Source: Fodinibius sp036381435
Lineage (GTDB): Bacteria; Bacteroidota; Rhodothermia; Balneolales; Balneolaceae
NCBI GenBank assembly: GCA_036381435.1
Contig: DASVCW010000038.1
Span: forward strand, 1-64,000
Direction of reading: 5' to 3'
Length of the DNA: 64,000 bases
Below the pieces are notes generated by a model. That model did no database searches. It saw only the letters and a program-made list of their open reading frames with translations, and was not told where the DNA came from. Numbering within the stretch: the stretch's first letter is position 1; each line of letters starts with the position of its first letter. Positions 18,879 to 27,887 of the stretch are shown here, one piece after another. The position numbers were made by a program, and so were the translations under genes.

Positions 18879-19688
18879 ATGGAGTTGCTCATTTTATTCA
18901 TTTTAGGAATCATTGCCGGCATTATAGCCGGACTTTTTGGCCTCGGTGGAGGCATTTTATTTACGCCTATCTTATTTATTGTTTTTTCTGAAGCAGGTAT
19001 AGAAAACACGGTGGTTTTGACAATAGGAAGTTCACTTTTTTGCTCTTTTATCGCCACTACCGGTAGCTCCATTCGTCAATTTCGTCAGAAAAATTTTTAC
19101 CTGTCGCAGGGGTTAAAAGTTGGCCTGCTGGGTGCAGTTGGTGTTTCTTTTGGTAAAATGGTTATCACATCCTCTTTTTACAGCAAAAAAGTATTTGTAA
19201 TTTTATTCAGCCTTTTGCTGCTGTATGTATCATTTATGTTCTACCGGCGCGGAATGCAAAAAACACCTTCTGTTAGAACAGATTTACAGCCAGTAACATG
19301 GCCGCAAGCTTCGGTAACGGGAGGACTGGGGGGCTTTGCGGCGGCATTGGCGGGAATCGGGGGAGGCGGCGTAATGGTGCCGCTGATGAATCTGTTTTTT
19401 AAAAAAGAGTTTGGAAGGGCGGTAAGTATTTCTTCGCTGGCTATTATTTTAATCTCTCTTCCAGGGTGGGTACAACTGGGCTTTTCGGGTGATGGAGTTG
19501 AAACCTTAACCCGCTTTCACTGGGGATATGTAGATTTCGGAGCTGCTTTTCCTTTAGCTGCCGGCGGACTTTTCGGAGGGTTTATCGGTGCTTATATCAA
19601 CCTTAAAATCAATCGCCGCTATTTACAATTCGCTTTTGCTATACTGGCGGTGGGAATGGCCGTTAAACTATTGAGCGAAGCTTTTTGA
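18879..19688 (+). CDS. TauE/SafE family sulfite exporter-like transporter
   Basis: 269 aa with about eight transmembrane helices in two homologous halves. The first half has the signature GIIAGIIAGLFGLGGGILFTP (about residues 9-29). The second has GGLGGFAAALAGIGGGGVMVPLMN (about 148-171), matching the duplicated glycine-rich motif. Members move sulfite, sulfoacetate or other organic anions. The substrate is unknown; adjacent genes give no sulfur context, although a methionine operon lies 20 kb away. Confidence 0.9.
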   Translation: MELLILFILGIIAGIIAGLFGLGGGILFTPILFIVFSEAGIENTVVLTIGSSLFCSFIATTGSSIRQFRQKNFYLSQGLKVGLLGAVGVSFGKMVITSSFYSKKVFVILFSLLLLYVSFMFYRRGMQKTPSVRTDLQPVTWPQASVTGGLGGFAAALAGIGGGGVMVPLMNLFFKKEFGRAVSISSLAIILISLPGWVQLGFSGDGVETLTRFHWGYVDFGAAFPLAAGGLFGGFIGAYINLKINRRYLQFAFAILAVGMAVKLLSEAF

Positions 19689-20148
19689 TGCGGGAAAGGA
19701 TTGTAGCCAGATTTTGGAGGGTAAACTTACTATAGAAGGCCACCTTAAGTCGCTTCTCCTATAAAGTTACTTCGGGGAAGGGGAATAATTTAACGCGTTG
19801 AGTGATTGACTTATAAGTGTCTGCAGGACCTGACAGCGTTATGATAAAAAGACGCTGACAGGAACCAGAAAACCGCTGGCACGCTGTCAGGTCAATTTTT
19901 GAATCTTAACCAACTGTATGAAAGCAATTTTGGTAGGGAATTCAATCTGCTGATGTCATCAGCAGAGCTTTCGTCCCCCTTCCGCCGAAGGCGTGCCTAT
20001 GGCAAAAGGGGGCGCAGGGGGATGACTTTTTGGATAATCTACAAGTCCAAAAGGGTTTGCGGAAATTCAGCAGCGAAAAATAAAATTTCAAATAACTGAT
20101 AAAATATTTTACTATTACATTAGATAAAACGTTGGCAAGGCTTTTAAA
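19689..20148. other. 460-bp spacer with two repeat elements, no gene
   Basis: It holds a three-arm CTGACAG mosaic (19827-19893) and a CCCCCTT/AAGGGGG element (about 19974-20024, with CCGCCGAAGGCGTGCCTATG inside). A short ORF at 19899-20099 overlaps the repeats and has no protein-like features. Confidence 0.65.
19827..19893 (-). repeat. Three-arm CTGACAG palindromic mosaic, copy a
   Basis: Read on the minus strand: GACCTGACAGCGT, an 18-base spacer able to form a hairpin, CCTGTCAGCGTC, an 11-base spacer, then ACGCTGTCAGGTC. Arms 1 and 3 are exact reverse complements and arm 2 is a permuted copy. Same order and near-same spacing at 34309-34377, and with a degenerate third arm at 40179-40236. 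Confidence 0.85.
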
Positions 20149-21762
20149 ATGGAAGATATCATCGAAAACAAGGCGACAGCCTCGCGCTGGATACCGTTGC
20201 CGCTTGATTATGTGTTGGAAAAGTACAACCTCATTTCTTCGAAAGTGCTGGTATTACTGTGCCTGTGGATTCTTATCATAGGCGTTTCAATTACCTCCGT
20301 ACTTTGGATTTCCCCCTCAGAGTTCATGCTGCTTGATAGCAGCCAGGCCTCTATTAATAACTTTTTCCTCTTTTACCCACCCCTGATTTTAGGAACGCTT
20401 CTGTTGTTCTGGGTGGGATTTGAATGGGGTTTTATTCCGCTTTTTTTGTCCGGCTTTATCATCACTTTCACCGCTTCAGTTACTTATTATTGGGGATTGC
20501 TCTTTGGAATCGCTTTTGTACTGGGGCTCGCTATCTATGCCCTTGCTTACTACTGTGCACCTTTCGATCCGGGCCTGCGTGATTTTAAAAGTTTTGTCTT
20601 TTTTACAGTGATATCTTTTTTCGCCGCCATAGCCAGCTCGCTAGGTTCTTTTGTGTGGAGTGACTTTTTTGAACTTTCCCCCTTTGAAACCATCCTGCTC
20701 TGGAAAGGGTGGTGGACAGGCATGTTTTTACAATCAATGCTTATTGTGGGACCTATTCTTTATCTGTTCACTCCACTGGTTTCATCCGTCAGAAACCGCG
20801 TTTTTCCTGAAACACCAAAACCGAATGTCACTTTGGGGTGGATTTATAGCGCTATCGGCAGTGTGGCGATAGTTCTTGTACTTTTTATTATAGGAGCAAA
20901 AGTGTTGGGAACGGAAGGCCTCACACTGCAACTATCTGCTTTAGATCCCTCTGTTACCAGAAATTTGGTTCAAACCAATGAGTCGCTCGAACTTATTTCT
21001 TGGATTTCCATCGGATTGGTACTCTCGTTGGGATCGGGCAGCATTTACTTGGTCGGGAGCTGGAATAAAAATTTACAGCAGCAGGTAACGCTCAAAACAG
21101 AACAGTTAACGGAAAGCCAAAAGAGGCTAAAAAAAGCTCTGAATGAACAGGATTTACTGCTGAACATGATTCACGACCGTGTTCGGGATAATTTAACCAT
21201 CGTGCTGGCGCTTCTAGAATTGCAGTTAAAGGGTGAAACAGAAAAACCAACTTCGGAGCTTCTTAAAGACTCTCATGCCCGCATCCGGTCCATGGCTTTG
21301 ATTCATGAAACAATGGTACAGTCGGAGTCGATAAGCGAAGTGAATATGAAGAACTTCGCTATAAAGCTTTCAAACCGTCTGCAAAAATCGTTTCAAAATG
21401 CCCGGCAGGACCTCGAAGTTTCGATGAATGCTGATGAAGTTCTAATGCATATCGACCGCGCAGTACCTGTGGCCATGATTTTGAATGAGTTGATGGTGAA
21501 TGCTTTTACGCATGGATTCACCGATCTGCCCAAAGGCGTTGTTTTCGTATATTTCCGTAAGAAAGGCGATAATTTGTACTTTAAAGTCCGCAATAACGGA
21601 CATCCCCTGCCTTCCGATTTTGAAACTATCACAAGACGAACTTTAGGCTATAAGCTTATCAGAACACTGGTCAAACAGCTTAAGGGTGAATATAAAATAG
21701 TCAACCAAAAAGAACCGGCTATTGAAGTGGTTGTACCTGTTGGAGTAGGTGTTGGGGTATAA
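20149..21762 (+). CDS. Membrane sensor histidine kinase (HisKA_2/HATPase type)
   Basis: 537 aa. Residues 30-300 hold six to eight helices, a MASE1-like sensor region by appearance. A coiled-coil linker (about 305-340) leads to the dimerisation/phosphoacceptor box NMIHDRVRDNLTIVLALLELQL, with the His near residue 345; this matches the HisKA_2 H-box (usually HHRVKNNL). The ATPase has an N-box (ILNELMVNAFTHGF, about 444-457) and a glycine-poor G region (LGYKLIRTLVKQLKG). No response regulator gene is adjacent. The last residues VGVGVGV come from a TATACC-type repeat that replaces the normal tail. Confidence 0.85.
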   Translation: MEDIIENKATASRWIPLPLDYVLEKYNLISSKVLVLLCLWILIIGVSITSVLWISPSEFMLLDSSQASINNFFLFYPPLILGTLLLFWVGFEWGFIPLFLSGFIITFTASVTYYWGLLFGIAFVLGLAIYALAYYCAPFDPGLRDFKSFVFFTVISFFAAIASSLGSFVWSDFFELSPFETILLWKGWWTGMFLQSMLIVGPILYLFTPLVSSVRNRVFPETPKPNVTLGWIYSAIGSVAIVLVLFIIGAKVLGTEGLTLQLSALDPSVTRNLVQTNESLELISWISIGLVLSLGSGSIYLVGSWNKNLQQQVTLKTEQLTESQKRLKKALNEQDLLLNMIHDRVRDNLTIVLALLELQLKGETEKPTSELLKDSHARIRSMALIHETMVQSESISEVNMKNFAIKLSNRLQKSFQNARQDLEVSMNADEVLMHIDRAVPVAMILNELMVNAFTHGFTDLPKGVVFVYFRKKGDNLYFKVRNNGHPLPSDFETITRRTLGYKLIRTLVKQLKGEYKIVNQKEPAIEVVVPVGVGVGV

Positions 21763-21861
21763 GGTATAGAGGTGTAGGGTATAAGTTTCTTCGAAATGTA
21801 GACCAGACAGTCTTTCGGGCAATTATATCATTTGGTAAGATAAGATTTAAGTCCTCTCGTT

Positions 21862-21995
21862 GTCATTTCGACCGAAGTCTCGATGTTTTTTATCGGGACG
21901 TAGCGGAGAAATCTCATCCACTTTGAATATAAGTGGCAGCTATAAATAGGAGGAATTGCCAATACATAATAGATGAGATCGCTCGGGATGACTGA
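21862..21995. repeat. GTCAT-family inverted repeat copy
   Basis: It begins GTCATTTCGACCGAAGTC and ends GATCGCTCGGGATGACTG, with CGGAGAAATCTCATCC inside. The family is common in Bacteroidota genomes (recalled). Confidence 0.65.
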
Positions 21996-22018
21996 TATGG
22001 ATATTTTTACGGTCAAAA

Positions 22019-22092
22019 CTGGTGCGAGCGTCCCGCTCGTACCTTTTTACTTCAATGGCCAGTAAGAGGCACAAGCGAGACGCCTGCGCCAG
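22019..22092. repeat. REP/BIME-like twin hairpin, copy 1
   Basis: Left arm GGTGCGAGCGTCCCGCTCGTACC and right arm GGCACAAGCGAGACGCCTGC.. are each self-complementary around a 3-base centre and are inverted relative to one another, 24 bases apart. A second copy is at 43902-43970. Confidence 0.85.
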
Positions 22093-22398
22093 TAGGAGTT
22101 GGAGGCGAAGATGTAATTTGTTCCCATGGAGTTGCTCTCCCGAACCCTCTAAGGAAAAGGAAAATCCCCCGAACCCCTTTGGAAAGGGGGAGTTTTTGTT
22201 TAAAATTTAATATTCGAATCTAAAACTTTAGATGGACCTAAAGGCTACGATAGGCCAGTCATCTGCCCGAAAAATCTTGATTCTAACTTAAAACTGTAAT
22301 TAGGGCAAGTACCTCAAAGAAGCAAGAATGTCCCCCTTTGCAAAGGGGGTCGGGGGATTTCCCTGCAAGACTTTGCTATCAGAAATATATTCAGTAAA

Positions 22399-22433
22399 TA
22401 AAAAAGGAGCCCCCTAATTAAAGAGACTCCTTC
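22399..22433 (-). terminator. Terminator of the dcw operon (after ftsZ)
   Basis: On the minus strand AAGGAGTC and GGCTCCTT form a stem with one G-U pair around an AT-rich loop, followed by TTTTTT. It lies about 93 bases after the ftsZ stop. Confidence 0.8.
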
Positions 22434-22525
22434 CATAGCAATCTATACCCGAAAAAACGGGATTAACAGGTGGATAAATATTCACCCGTTAATTTTAAGC
22501 AGCAATCTAAATGAACAATCAGAGA

Positions 22526-23839
22526 TTAATCCATGATCTTCCGGAGAAAAGCCGGCTGGTCCGAATCTGATTTGTCAATCCGTTCACGGCGGTTGTTGAG
22601 CAGTTCTTTAGCATGGCTTTGCTCATTATTTTGTTCATCCTCATCCTTATTCAGCGAGCGGATATTCTTCAGCTTTCTGCGGTGAATGGCCGGCTTATCC
22701 ATCTCTTTTAGGTTTTTCTCCCCTTTGTAATAAGGCTGGTCTCCATGAGAATAACGGCTGTGGCCAGTAATATCGCCCGCTTTAGGCATCTTTAAATCAT
22801 CAGAAAGCGTTTTCTTCTTAACTTCTGTTGAATTAGGAGCCACCCGTGCTTCATCCCGGCTGTCGGCCAGGTCAAAACCGGTGGCAATAACCGTTACTCG
22901 CAGTTCGCCTTCAAAACCTTCATCAAGTACCGTACCGAGAATGATTTCGGCGTCTTCACCTGCTTCCTGCTGAATAATGCTGGTGGCCGTTGTCATTTCT
23001 TTCATTCCCAAGTCTGTGCCGGATGAAATATTGACTAGCACATTACGTGCGCCGCGAATACTCACACCGTCAAGCAGGGGTGAATTGATAGCCTCGCGGG
23101 CAGCAATTTCAGCGCGGTCCTGCCCGGATGCGTTGGCTGAACCCATAATCGCGGCCCCACCATCGAGCATGGTGGTACGCACATCGGCAAAGTCAAGGTT
23201 GATAAGGCCGGGCATTAAGATAAGATCAGAAATACCGCGGGTGGCATTATACAATACCTGGTTGGCCTGATCAAAGGCTTCAAGCAGAGTAGTGTCTTCG
23301 TTCGCGATATCCATCAGACGCTCATTAGGGATGACAATCACCGTATCGCTGTTTTTCTTGAGCTCGGTGATGCCCTCCAGCGCATATTTCATCCGTTTAG
23401 GGCCTTCGCTTAGAAAAGGCGTGGTGACAATACCTACCGTTAAAACTCCTTTTCGTTTGGCAATACCGGCCACCACTGGTCCGCCGCCGGTTCCCGTGCC
23501 GCCGCCCATTCCGGCCGTCACGAATACCATGTCGGCACCTTCGATTGCCTCTTCAATTTCATGTCTGTTTTCCTCAACGGCTTCACGTCCTATTTCGGGA
23601 CGAGCGCCGGCTCCCAGTCCATTGGTAAGATTCGCACCTACCTGAATGGTGATGTCTGCGTCACTGTTCTTCAAGGCCTGTGCATCGGTGTTGAGAGCGA
23701 TATACTCCACACTGCTCAAGCCTTTTCGTATCATGTTGTTAACGGCATTGCCTCCGCCGCCACCAACACCTACGACCTTGATCTTCGCATTGTCCTGACC
23801 GTCGATGTCAAAACTAAAACGAGAATTAAGATTAGCCAT
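22526..23839 (-). CDS. ftsZ: Cell division protein FtsZ
   Basis: 437 aa tubulin-like GTPase that forms the Z-ring. N-terminal VGVGGGGGNAVNNMIRKG (about residues 23-40), the tubulin signature GGGTGTGGGPVVAGI (about 113-127), and the T7-loop region with ADVRTTMLDGGAAIMG. A charged linker of about 110 residues (330-430) ends in PAFLRKIMD, a conserved C-terminal peptide for FtsA binding. A GGAG SD precedes the ATG. It is the last gene of the operon but is separated from ftsA by 357 bp. Confidence 0.98.
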   Translation of the reverse strand: MANLNSRFSFDIDGQDNAKIKVVGVGGGGGNAVNNMIRKGLSSVEYIALNTDAQALKNSDADITIQVGANLTNGLGAGARPEIGREAVEENRHEIEEAIEGADMVFVTAGMGGGTGTGGGPVVAGIAKRKGVLTVGIVTTPFLSEGPKRMKYALEGITELKKNSDTVIVIPNERLMDIANEDTTLLEAFDQANQVLYNATRGISDLILMPGLINLDFADVRTTMLDGGAAIMGSANASGQDRAEIAAREAINSPLLDGVSIRGARNVLVNISSGTDLGMKEMTTATSIIQQEAGEDAEIILGTVLDEGFEGELRVTVIATGFDLADSRDEARVAPNSTEVKKKTLSDDLKMPKAGDITGHSRYSHGDQPYYKGEKNLKEMDKPAIHRRKLKNIRSLNKDEDEQNNEQSHAKELLNNRRERIDKSDSDQPAFLRKIMD

Positions 23840-24196
23840 AAGTTACTCCTTTTTTAGATTGCTCCCGGTAACCCGGAAATTATGCTGCTATGATTATTTG
23901 ATTGCTATTGTTTGATCTCCAAACAACCCTGACAGGATTCAAAAACCCTGTCAGGATTATTTTTTTATCCTTAATTAAAGTTCTTTCCTTTCTGACCCAC
24001 CCTAAATCCCTCCCTATGCCGTAAAAGGACGGCACAAGGAGGGACTTGTGACAAATATTTGAAGATAATTTTTGAGTAAGCGATACTCCCCTCCTTGTCC
24101 CGATGGTTTTATCGGGATAGGGAGGGGCCGGGGGTGGGTCCCCTTGATTTCGATTTTTTAATAATGAAATCATTGTTTTACCTCAAGCTTTGTTGT
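23840..24196. other. 357-bp ftsA-ftsZ junction carrying palindromes
   Basis: It contains CCCTGACAGGATTCAAAAACC and CCTGTCAGG (23928-23955, a 9-bp perfect hairpin flanked by a T run on the plus strand). A larger CCCTCC/GGAGGG element follows (about 24000-24142, including CCCGATGG...TATCGGGA). No gene. It may hold an internal ftsZ promoter; none is clear. Confidence 0.65.
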
Positions 24197-25462
24197 CTAC
24201 AATTCCTTAAACCAGCTCTTCATGCGTTCGGCAATGCCGTTCATCACTTTTTCTACATTTGTTCCTTTTGCCGTTGATGAAGAAACAATGGCTTGGTTCT
24301 GTACATCACCCGTTTTGATAGCATGCATAACCAAACCTACACCGGTGGCATAAATGGGATTATTAACCATTTCCGTAAGCCCTCCACTGAGACCCAGGGG
24401 CTTGCCGATTTTGGCATCCATGCCCAAAACTTCATTGGCAAGGGGACAAACATTATTAATCAGCGAACCGCCACCGCTTAACACAACACCGGCGCTAAGA
24501 GAATCACCGTATCCGCTTCGTTTGATTTCAATGGCCACGATCTCTAGAATTTCTTCCATTCGTGCCTGAATTATTTTGCCCAAAATACTTTTAGTGATTT
24601 CCTTGGGCGGACGTCCGGCGATACCGGGTACGGTAATAGCCTCATCCTCTTCAATCATGTCCACATAAGCTTCACCGTGTTGCAGTTTCAGTTTTTCGGC
24701 CTGATCGTCGAGTACACTTAGTCCAACTCGGATATCATCCGTAACTTTTTTACCGGCGATGGCAATTACAGCAGTGTGACGGATGGTATTATCCTGGAAA
24801 ATGGCAACATCAGTCGTACCACCGCCGATATCGACGAGCACTACCCCGGCTTCTTTTTCCTCATCATCAAGTACAGCATATGATGAAGCCAAAGGCTCCA
24901 GGATGATATCCGCAACCTGGTAGCCCGCTCGTTCTACGCAACGGTAAATATTTTTAGCGGCGGAGACGAGCCCGGTAATGATGTGGACTTCGGCTTCCAT
25001 GCGCATTCCGCTCATACCCACCGGATCGCTGATACCGTCCTGACCATCAACAACAAACTCCTGCGGAATTACATGAATAATCTGCTGGTCGGTAGGCAGC
25101 ATGATGCGCTGGCAATCTTCGAGCAGGCGCTCCACATCATCCATAGTAATTTCATTGTCCCGGTTGTTGATGGTGATAACGCCTTTGCTACGCATACTAC
25201 GGATATGATCGCCTGCAATACCGACATTCACTGATTTAACTTCAATGCCTGATGCCAGTTGGGCCTGTTCAATCGCTGCCTGAATAGCATTTACTGATTT
25301 GTCAATATTGACAACCACGCCGCGGTTTAGCCCGTCGCTTGGCGCTTTGCCAACGCCTAAAATATGAATGCGATCCTGCGGATCGATTGACGCTACAACA
25401 GCACAAACTTTGGTTGTGCCCATATCTAAACCAACGACAATTCTATCTTCTTGCTCTTCCAT
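24197..25462 (-). CDS. ftsA: Cell division protein FtsA
   Basis: 421 aa actin-like protein tethering FtsZ to the membrane. Phosphate-1 motif VVGLDMGTTKVCAVVA (about residues 8-23), SHS2/1C domain (about 85-170), phosphate-2 LVDIGGGTTDVAIF (about 209-222), and adenosine-site SGGGSLINN (about 337-345). The C-terminal amphipathic helix ends IAERMKSWFKEL, the expected membrane-targeting sequence. It follows ftsQ by 31 bp. Confidence 0.97.
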   Translation of the reverse strand: MEEQEDRIVVGLDMGTTKVCAVVASIDPQDRIHILGVGKAPSDGLNRGVVVNIDKSVNAIQAAIEQAQLASGIEVKSVNVGIAGDHIRSMRSKGVITINNRDNEITMDDVERLLEDCQRIMLPTDQQIIHVIPQEFVVDGQDGISDPVGMSGMRMEAEVHIITGLVSAAKNIYRCVERAGYQVADIILEPLASSYAVLDDEEKEAGVVLVDIGGGTTDVAIFQDNTIRHTAVIAIAGKKVTDDIRVGLSVLDDQAEKLKLQHGEAYVDMIEEDEAITVPGIAGRPPKEITKSILGKIIQARMEEILEIVAIEIKRSGYGDSLSAGVVLSGGGSLINNVCPLANEVLGMDAKIGKPLGLSGGLTEMVNNPIYATGVGLVMHAIKTGDVQNQAIVSSSTAKGTNVEKVMNGIAERMKSWFKEL

Positions 25463-25493
25463 AATTATCCACGTCCGGTTATGTGTTTATTTA

Positions 25494-26261
25494 TCAATTT
25501 TCTCGTGTTACAATCTGCCCCTTAAAACGCAGATCTACCGTTTGCATGCTTTCAATTCCTTTTTGTTTGATGACTTTACCATAAAAAGCTTCCCAGTTTC
25601 GAAGTCGTGTAGCAAAATCACCCTTGCCAAAAATCAGTTTTACGCCATTTTGATTCGTCAACGCGATAACTCCTTTCTCGTCTGTCCATGCAACTTCACT
25701 GATTGTGGCGTTGCTGGCCGGATTTTTGCTAATTTCTGTCAGAAATTTTGCCATCGTTTTAAATGCTTCGCTTTCGAGCGTATCATCCATGGGACGAGCA
25801 CTAAAACCATATAAAATCGGCACATTTACCGCTTTGCCCAGTATAATGGGAAGCCGGCGTCCGTCTTCATCCACATAAATCTTATACTCGCCGTCAGACA
25901 ACAAAGCAACAGGCTGACGTTCAATCACTTCAATCAGAAGGTTACCGCTTGGTTGTACTTTGATTTTAACCCGTTTCACATAAGGGATTTCCTTAAAGCG
26001 ATGCATGATATTAAGAAAATTCATGCTGTCCGGATGCATGCCTAAAGGAACATCAATCTTTTGAAGCTGCTCCGTTGAAACGAAATAATTTCCTTCAAAG
26101 CTAACTTCCTGAACTGTAACGGTTGAATTCCAGTAAAAGCCTGCCGAAACGCCGATCGCGAGTATTAATACTGCTCCCGCAATCCATGACAGGGCGCTTT
26201 TGCCCTTCACAGCTTTCGCCTTTTTAGGTTCAGATTCGTTATGTGATTCGTTTTGGTTCAT
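25494..26261 (-). CDS. ftsQ: Cell division protein FtsQ/DivIB
   Basis: 255 aa bitopic protein. A short charged cytoplasmic tail is followed by one helix (about residues 24-47). A POTRA domain begins VTVQEVSFEGNYFVSTEQLQKI (about 50-71). The beta domain includes YKIYVDEDGRRLPI (about 126-139). Identity rests on topology, POTRA pattern, length and its place between murC and ftsA. Confidence 0.92.
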   Translation of the reverse strand: MNQNESHNESEPKKAKAVKGKSALSWIAGAVLILAIGVSAGFYWNSTVTVQEVSFEGNYFVSTEQLQKIDVPLGMHPDSMNFLNIMHRFKEIPYVKRVKIKVQPSGNLLIEVIERQPVALLSDGEYKIYVDEDGRRLPIILGKAVNVPILYGFSARPMDDTLESEAFKTMAKFLTEISKNPASNATISEVAWTDEKGVIALTNQNGVKLIFGKGDFATRLRNWEAFYGKVIKQKGIESMQTVDLRFKGQIVTREN

Positions 26262-26276
26262 TAATTGTTGATCTAT

Positions 26277-26346
26277 GTCATCCTGTCCGCCAGCTGGCGG
26301 ATCAGGATCTATAGCGACAGATGCTGAAACGAGTTCAGCATGACAT
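26277..26346. repeat. GTCAT-family hairpin at the murC-ftsQ junction
   Basis: GTCATCCTGTCCGCCAGCTG... and ...GCTGAAACGAGTTCAGCATG are related ends. The region includes CCGCCAGCTGGCGG, a perfect 14-base palindrome. Confidence 0.7.
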
Positions 26347-26354
26347 GTTTTTGT

Positions 26355-27779
26355 TCATTCCAATTTCGAAATTCCGGCTTTCAGGGTTTTTACAAACTGT
26401 TCTCCGTATTTGTAAATATCGCCTGCACCCATTGTGATTACCACATCACCCGGCTTAATAATTTCTTTAAGCTGTGCGGGCAATGCCGCTTTATCTTCTA
26501 TATAATGTACCTGCCGGTGGCCGTATTCCTTTGCCACATCGGCAACGAGTTTTCCCGTCACGCCTTCAATAGGTTTTTCGCGCGACGGATAAACATCGGT
26601 GATTACGCATACTTCGGCATCAAAAAATGACAAGCCGAATTCTTTATAAAGCTCTTGGGTCCGCGAATATAAATGCGGCTGAAATACGGCTACAATACGA
26701 CGGTCTTTCCATCCTTTCCGTGCGGCACTCAGGGTAGCCTGTACTTCGGTCGGGTGATGTGCATAATCATCAATTACCATCACTCCGTCTTCATCCGCTT
26801 TAAGCTGAAAGCGGCGGAAAACACCTGTAAATCGCTCCAGTCCCGACTTTATATGTTTAAAATCAATATCCAGTTCTAATCCCACTGCTATGGCAGCAAG
26901 TGCATTTTTTACATTATGTTCGCCCGGCGCGCGCAGGGTGATTACTCCCAGTTTTTCGCCTTCCCTCATCACTGTAAAAGTAGAGTTGAAATGATCAGCG
27001 GTAATATCAACCGCTCTTAACTTTGCCTGTGGTGTTAAACCATAGGTAATGGTACGGCGATCAATCTGTGGAATGATGCTTCGGACATTCGGATCATCCA
27101 GGCAAAGCACCACTGCTCCATAAAACGGTACTTTGTTCGCAAATTCTACAAAGGCTTCTTTTACATCTTCAAGATTATCATAAATATCCAGATGTTCGGC
27201 CTCGATATTGGTGATAACCGCGAGGGAGGGAGTGAGCCGCAGGAAAGTGCGGTCGAACTCATCAGCTTCAACAATAATAATGTCCCCTTTACCAACCACA
27301 GCGTTGGTTTTCGAAAAACTATGCACTTTACCGCCTACCATAATAGTGGGGTCAAAATTCCCGTCCTGAATCACATGACCAATCATGGTTGTGGTCGTTG
27401 TTTTTCCATGCGTACCGGCAACGCCTACGCCAAACTTCATACGCATCAACTCAGCAAGCATTTCGGCGCGCTTAATCACCGGAATATCATTTTCAAGAGC
27501 GGCTTTGGTCTCGATATTTTCTTCCGCCTTCACCGCGCTGGTGTAAACCACCACATCGGCTCCTCCAATATTCTTTTCATCATGGCCGATAGTGATGTCA
27601 GCACCTAAATCGGTCAGGCGCTGAATGGTTTCACCCATATTGGCGTCCGATCCGGAAATGGTATATCCTTTTTGCAGCAGAATTTCTGCCATGCCGCTCA
27701 TACCGATGCCGCCGATACCTACCATGTGTATGTGGCGGGTTCGTCCGAATATGGGTTGTGTTTGAATTTGTTTACTCAT
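26355..27779 (-). CDS. murC: UDP-N-acetylmuramate--L-alanine ligase
   Basis: 474 aa ATP-dependent ligase that adds L-Ala to UDP-MurNAc. N-terminal nucleotide-sugar fold HMVGIGGIGMSGMAEILL (about residues 18-35), P-loop GTHGKTTTTTMIGHV (about 121-135), EADEFDRTFL (about 171-180), and C-terminal DDYAHHPTEV (about 337-346). The GTHGKTT form distinguishes MurC from MurD-F. Normal length. Confidence 0.98.
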   Translation of the reverse strand: MSKQIQTQPIFGRTRHIHMVGIGGIGMSGMAEILLQKGYTISGSDANMGETIQRLTDLGADITIGHDEKNIGGADVVVYTSAVKAEENIETKAALENDIPVIKRAEMLAELMRMKFGVGVAGTHGKTTTTTMIGHVIQDGNFDPTIMVGGKVHSFSKTNAVVGKGDIIIVEADEFDRTFLRLTPSLAVITNIEAEHLDIYDNLEDVKEAFVEFANKVPFYGAVVLCLDDPNVRSIIPQIDRRTITYGLTPQAKLRAVDITADHFNSTFTVMREGEKLGVITLRAPGEHNVKNALAAIAVGLELDIDFKHIKSGLERFTGVFRRFQLKADEDGVMVIDDYAHHPTEVQATLSAARKGWKDRRIVAVFQPHLYSRTQELYKEFGLSFFDAEVCVITDVYPSREKPIEGVTGKLVADVAKEYGHRQVHYIEDKAALPAQLKEIIKPGDVVITMGAGDIYKYGEQFVKTLKAGISKLE

Positions 27780-27798
27780 TCAGTACTTGCCTGTTTAT

Positions 27799-27878
27799 GT
27801 CATCCTGAACTTGTTTCAGGATCTATTGCAGTTAACTCAATATTGGCTACAGATTCTGAAACAAGTTCAGAATGACAT
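27799..27878. repeat. GTCATCCTGAAC hairpin at the murG-murC junction
   Basis: Left arm GTCATCCTGAACTTGTTTCA and right arm TGAAACAAGTTCAGAATGAC are near-perfect inverses about 35 bases apart. It is the clearest copy of the family. Confidence 0.85.
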
Positions 27879-27887
27879 TCCATTAAC

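Larger units (their letters stand above)
21763..22525. other. 763-bp spacer packed with repeat elements
   Basis: It contains, in order: TATACC words to about 21785; a GTCAT-family inverted pair (21862-21995); a CGAGCGGGACGCTCG twin-hairpin element (22019-22092); CCCCC/GGGGG elements near 22162-22196 and 22330-22364; and the ftsZ terminator. No coding sequence is supported. Confidence 0.75.

Noticed and set aside
19899..20099. 66-aa ORF
   Set aside because: It runs through the G/C-tract repeat and has no start or composition support.
23928..23955. CCTGACAGG hairpin as a fourth copy of the three-arm mosaic
   Set aside because: It has only two arms and lacks the CGTC extensions, so it is kept separate as a simple hairpin.
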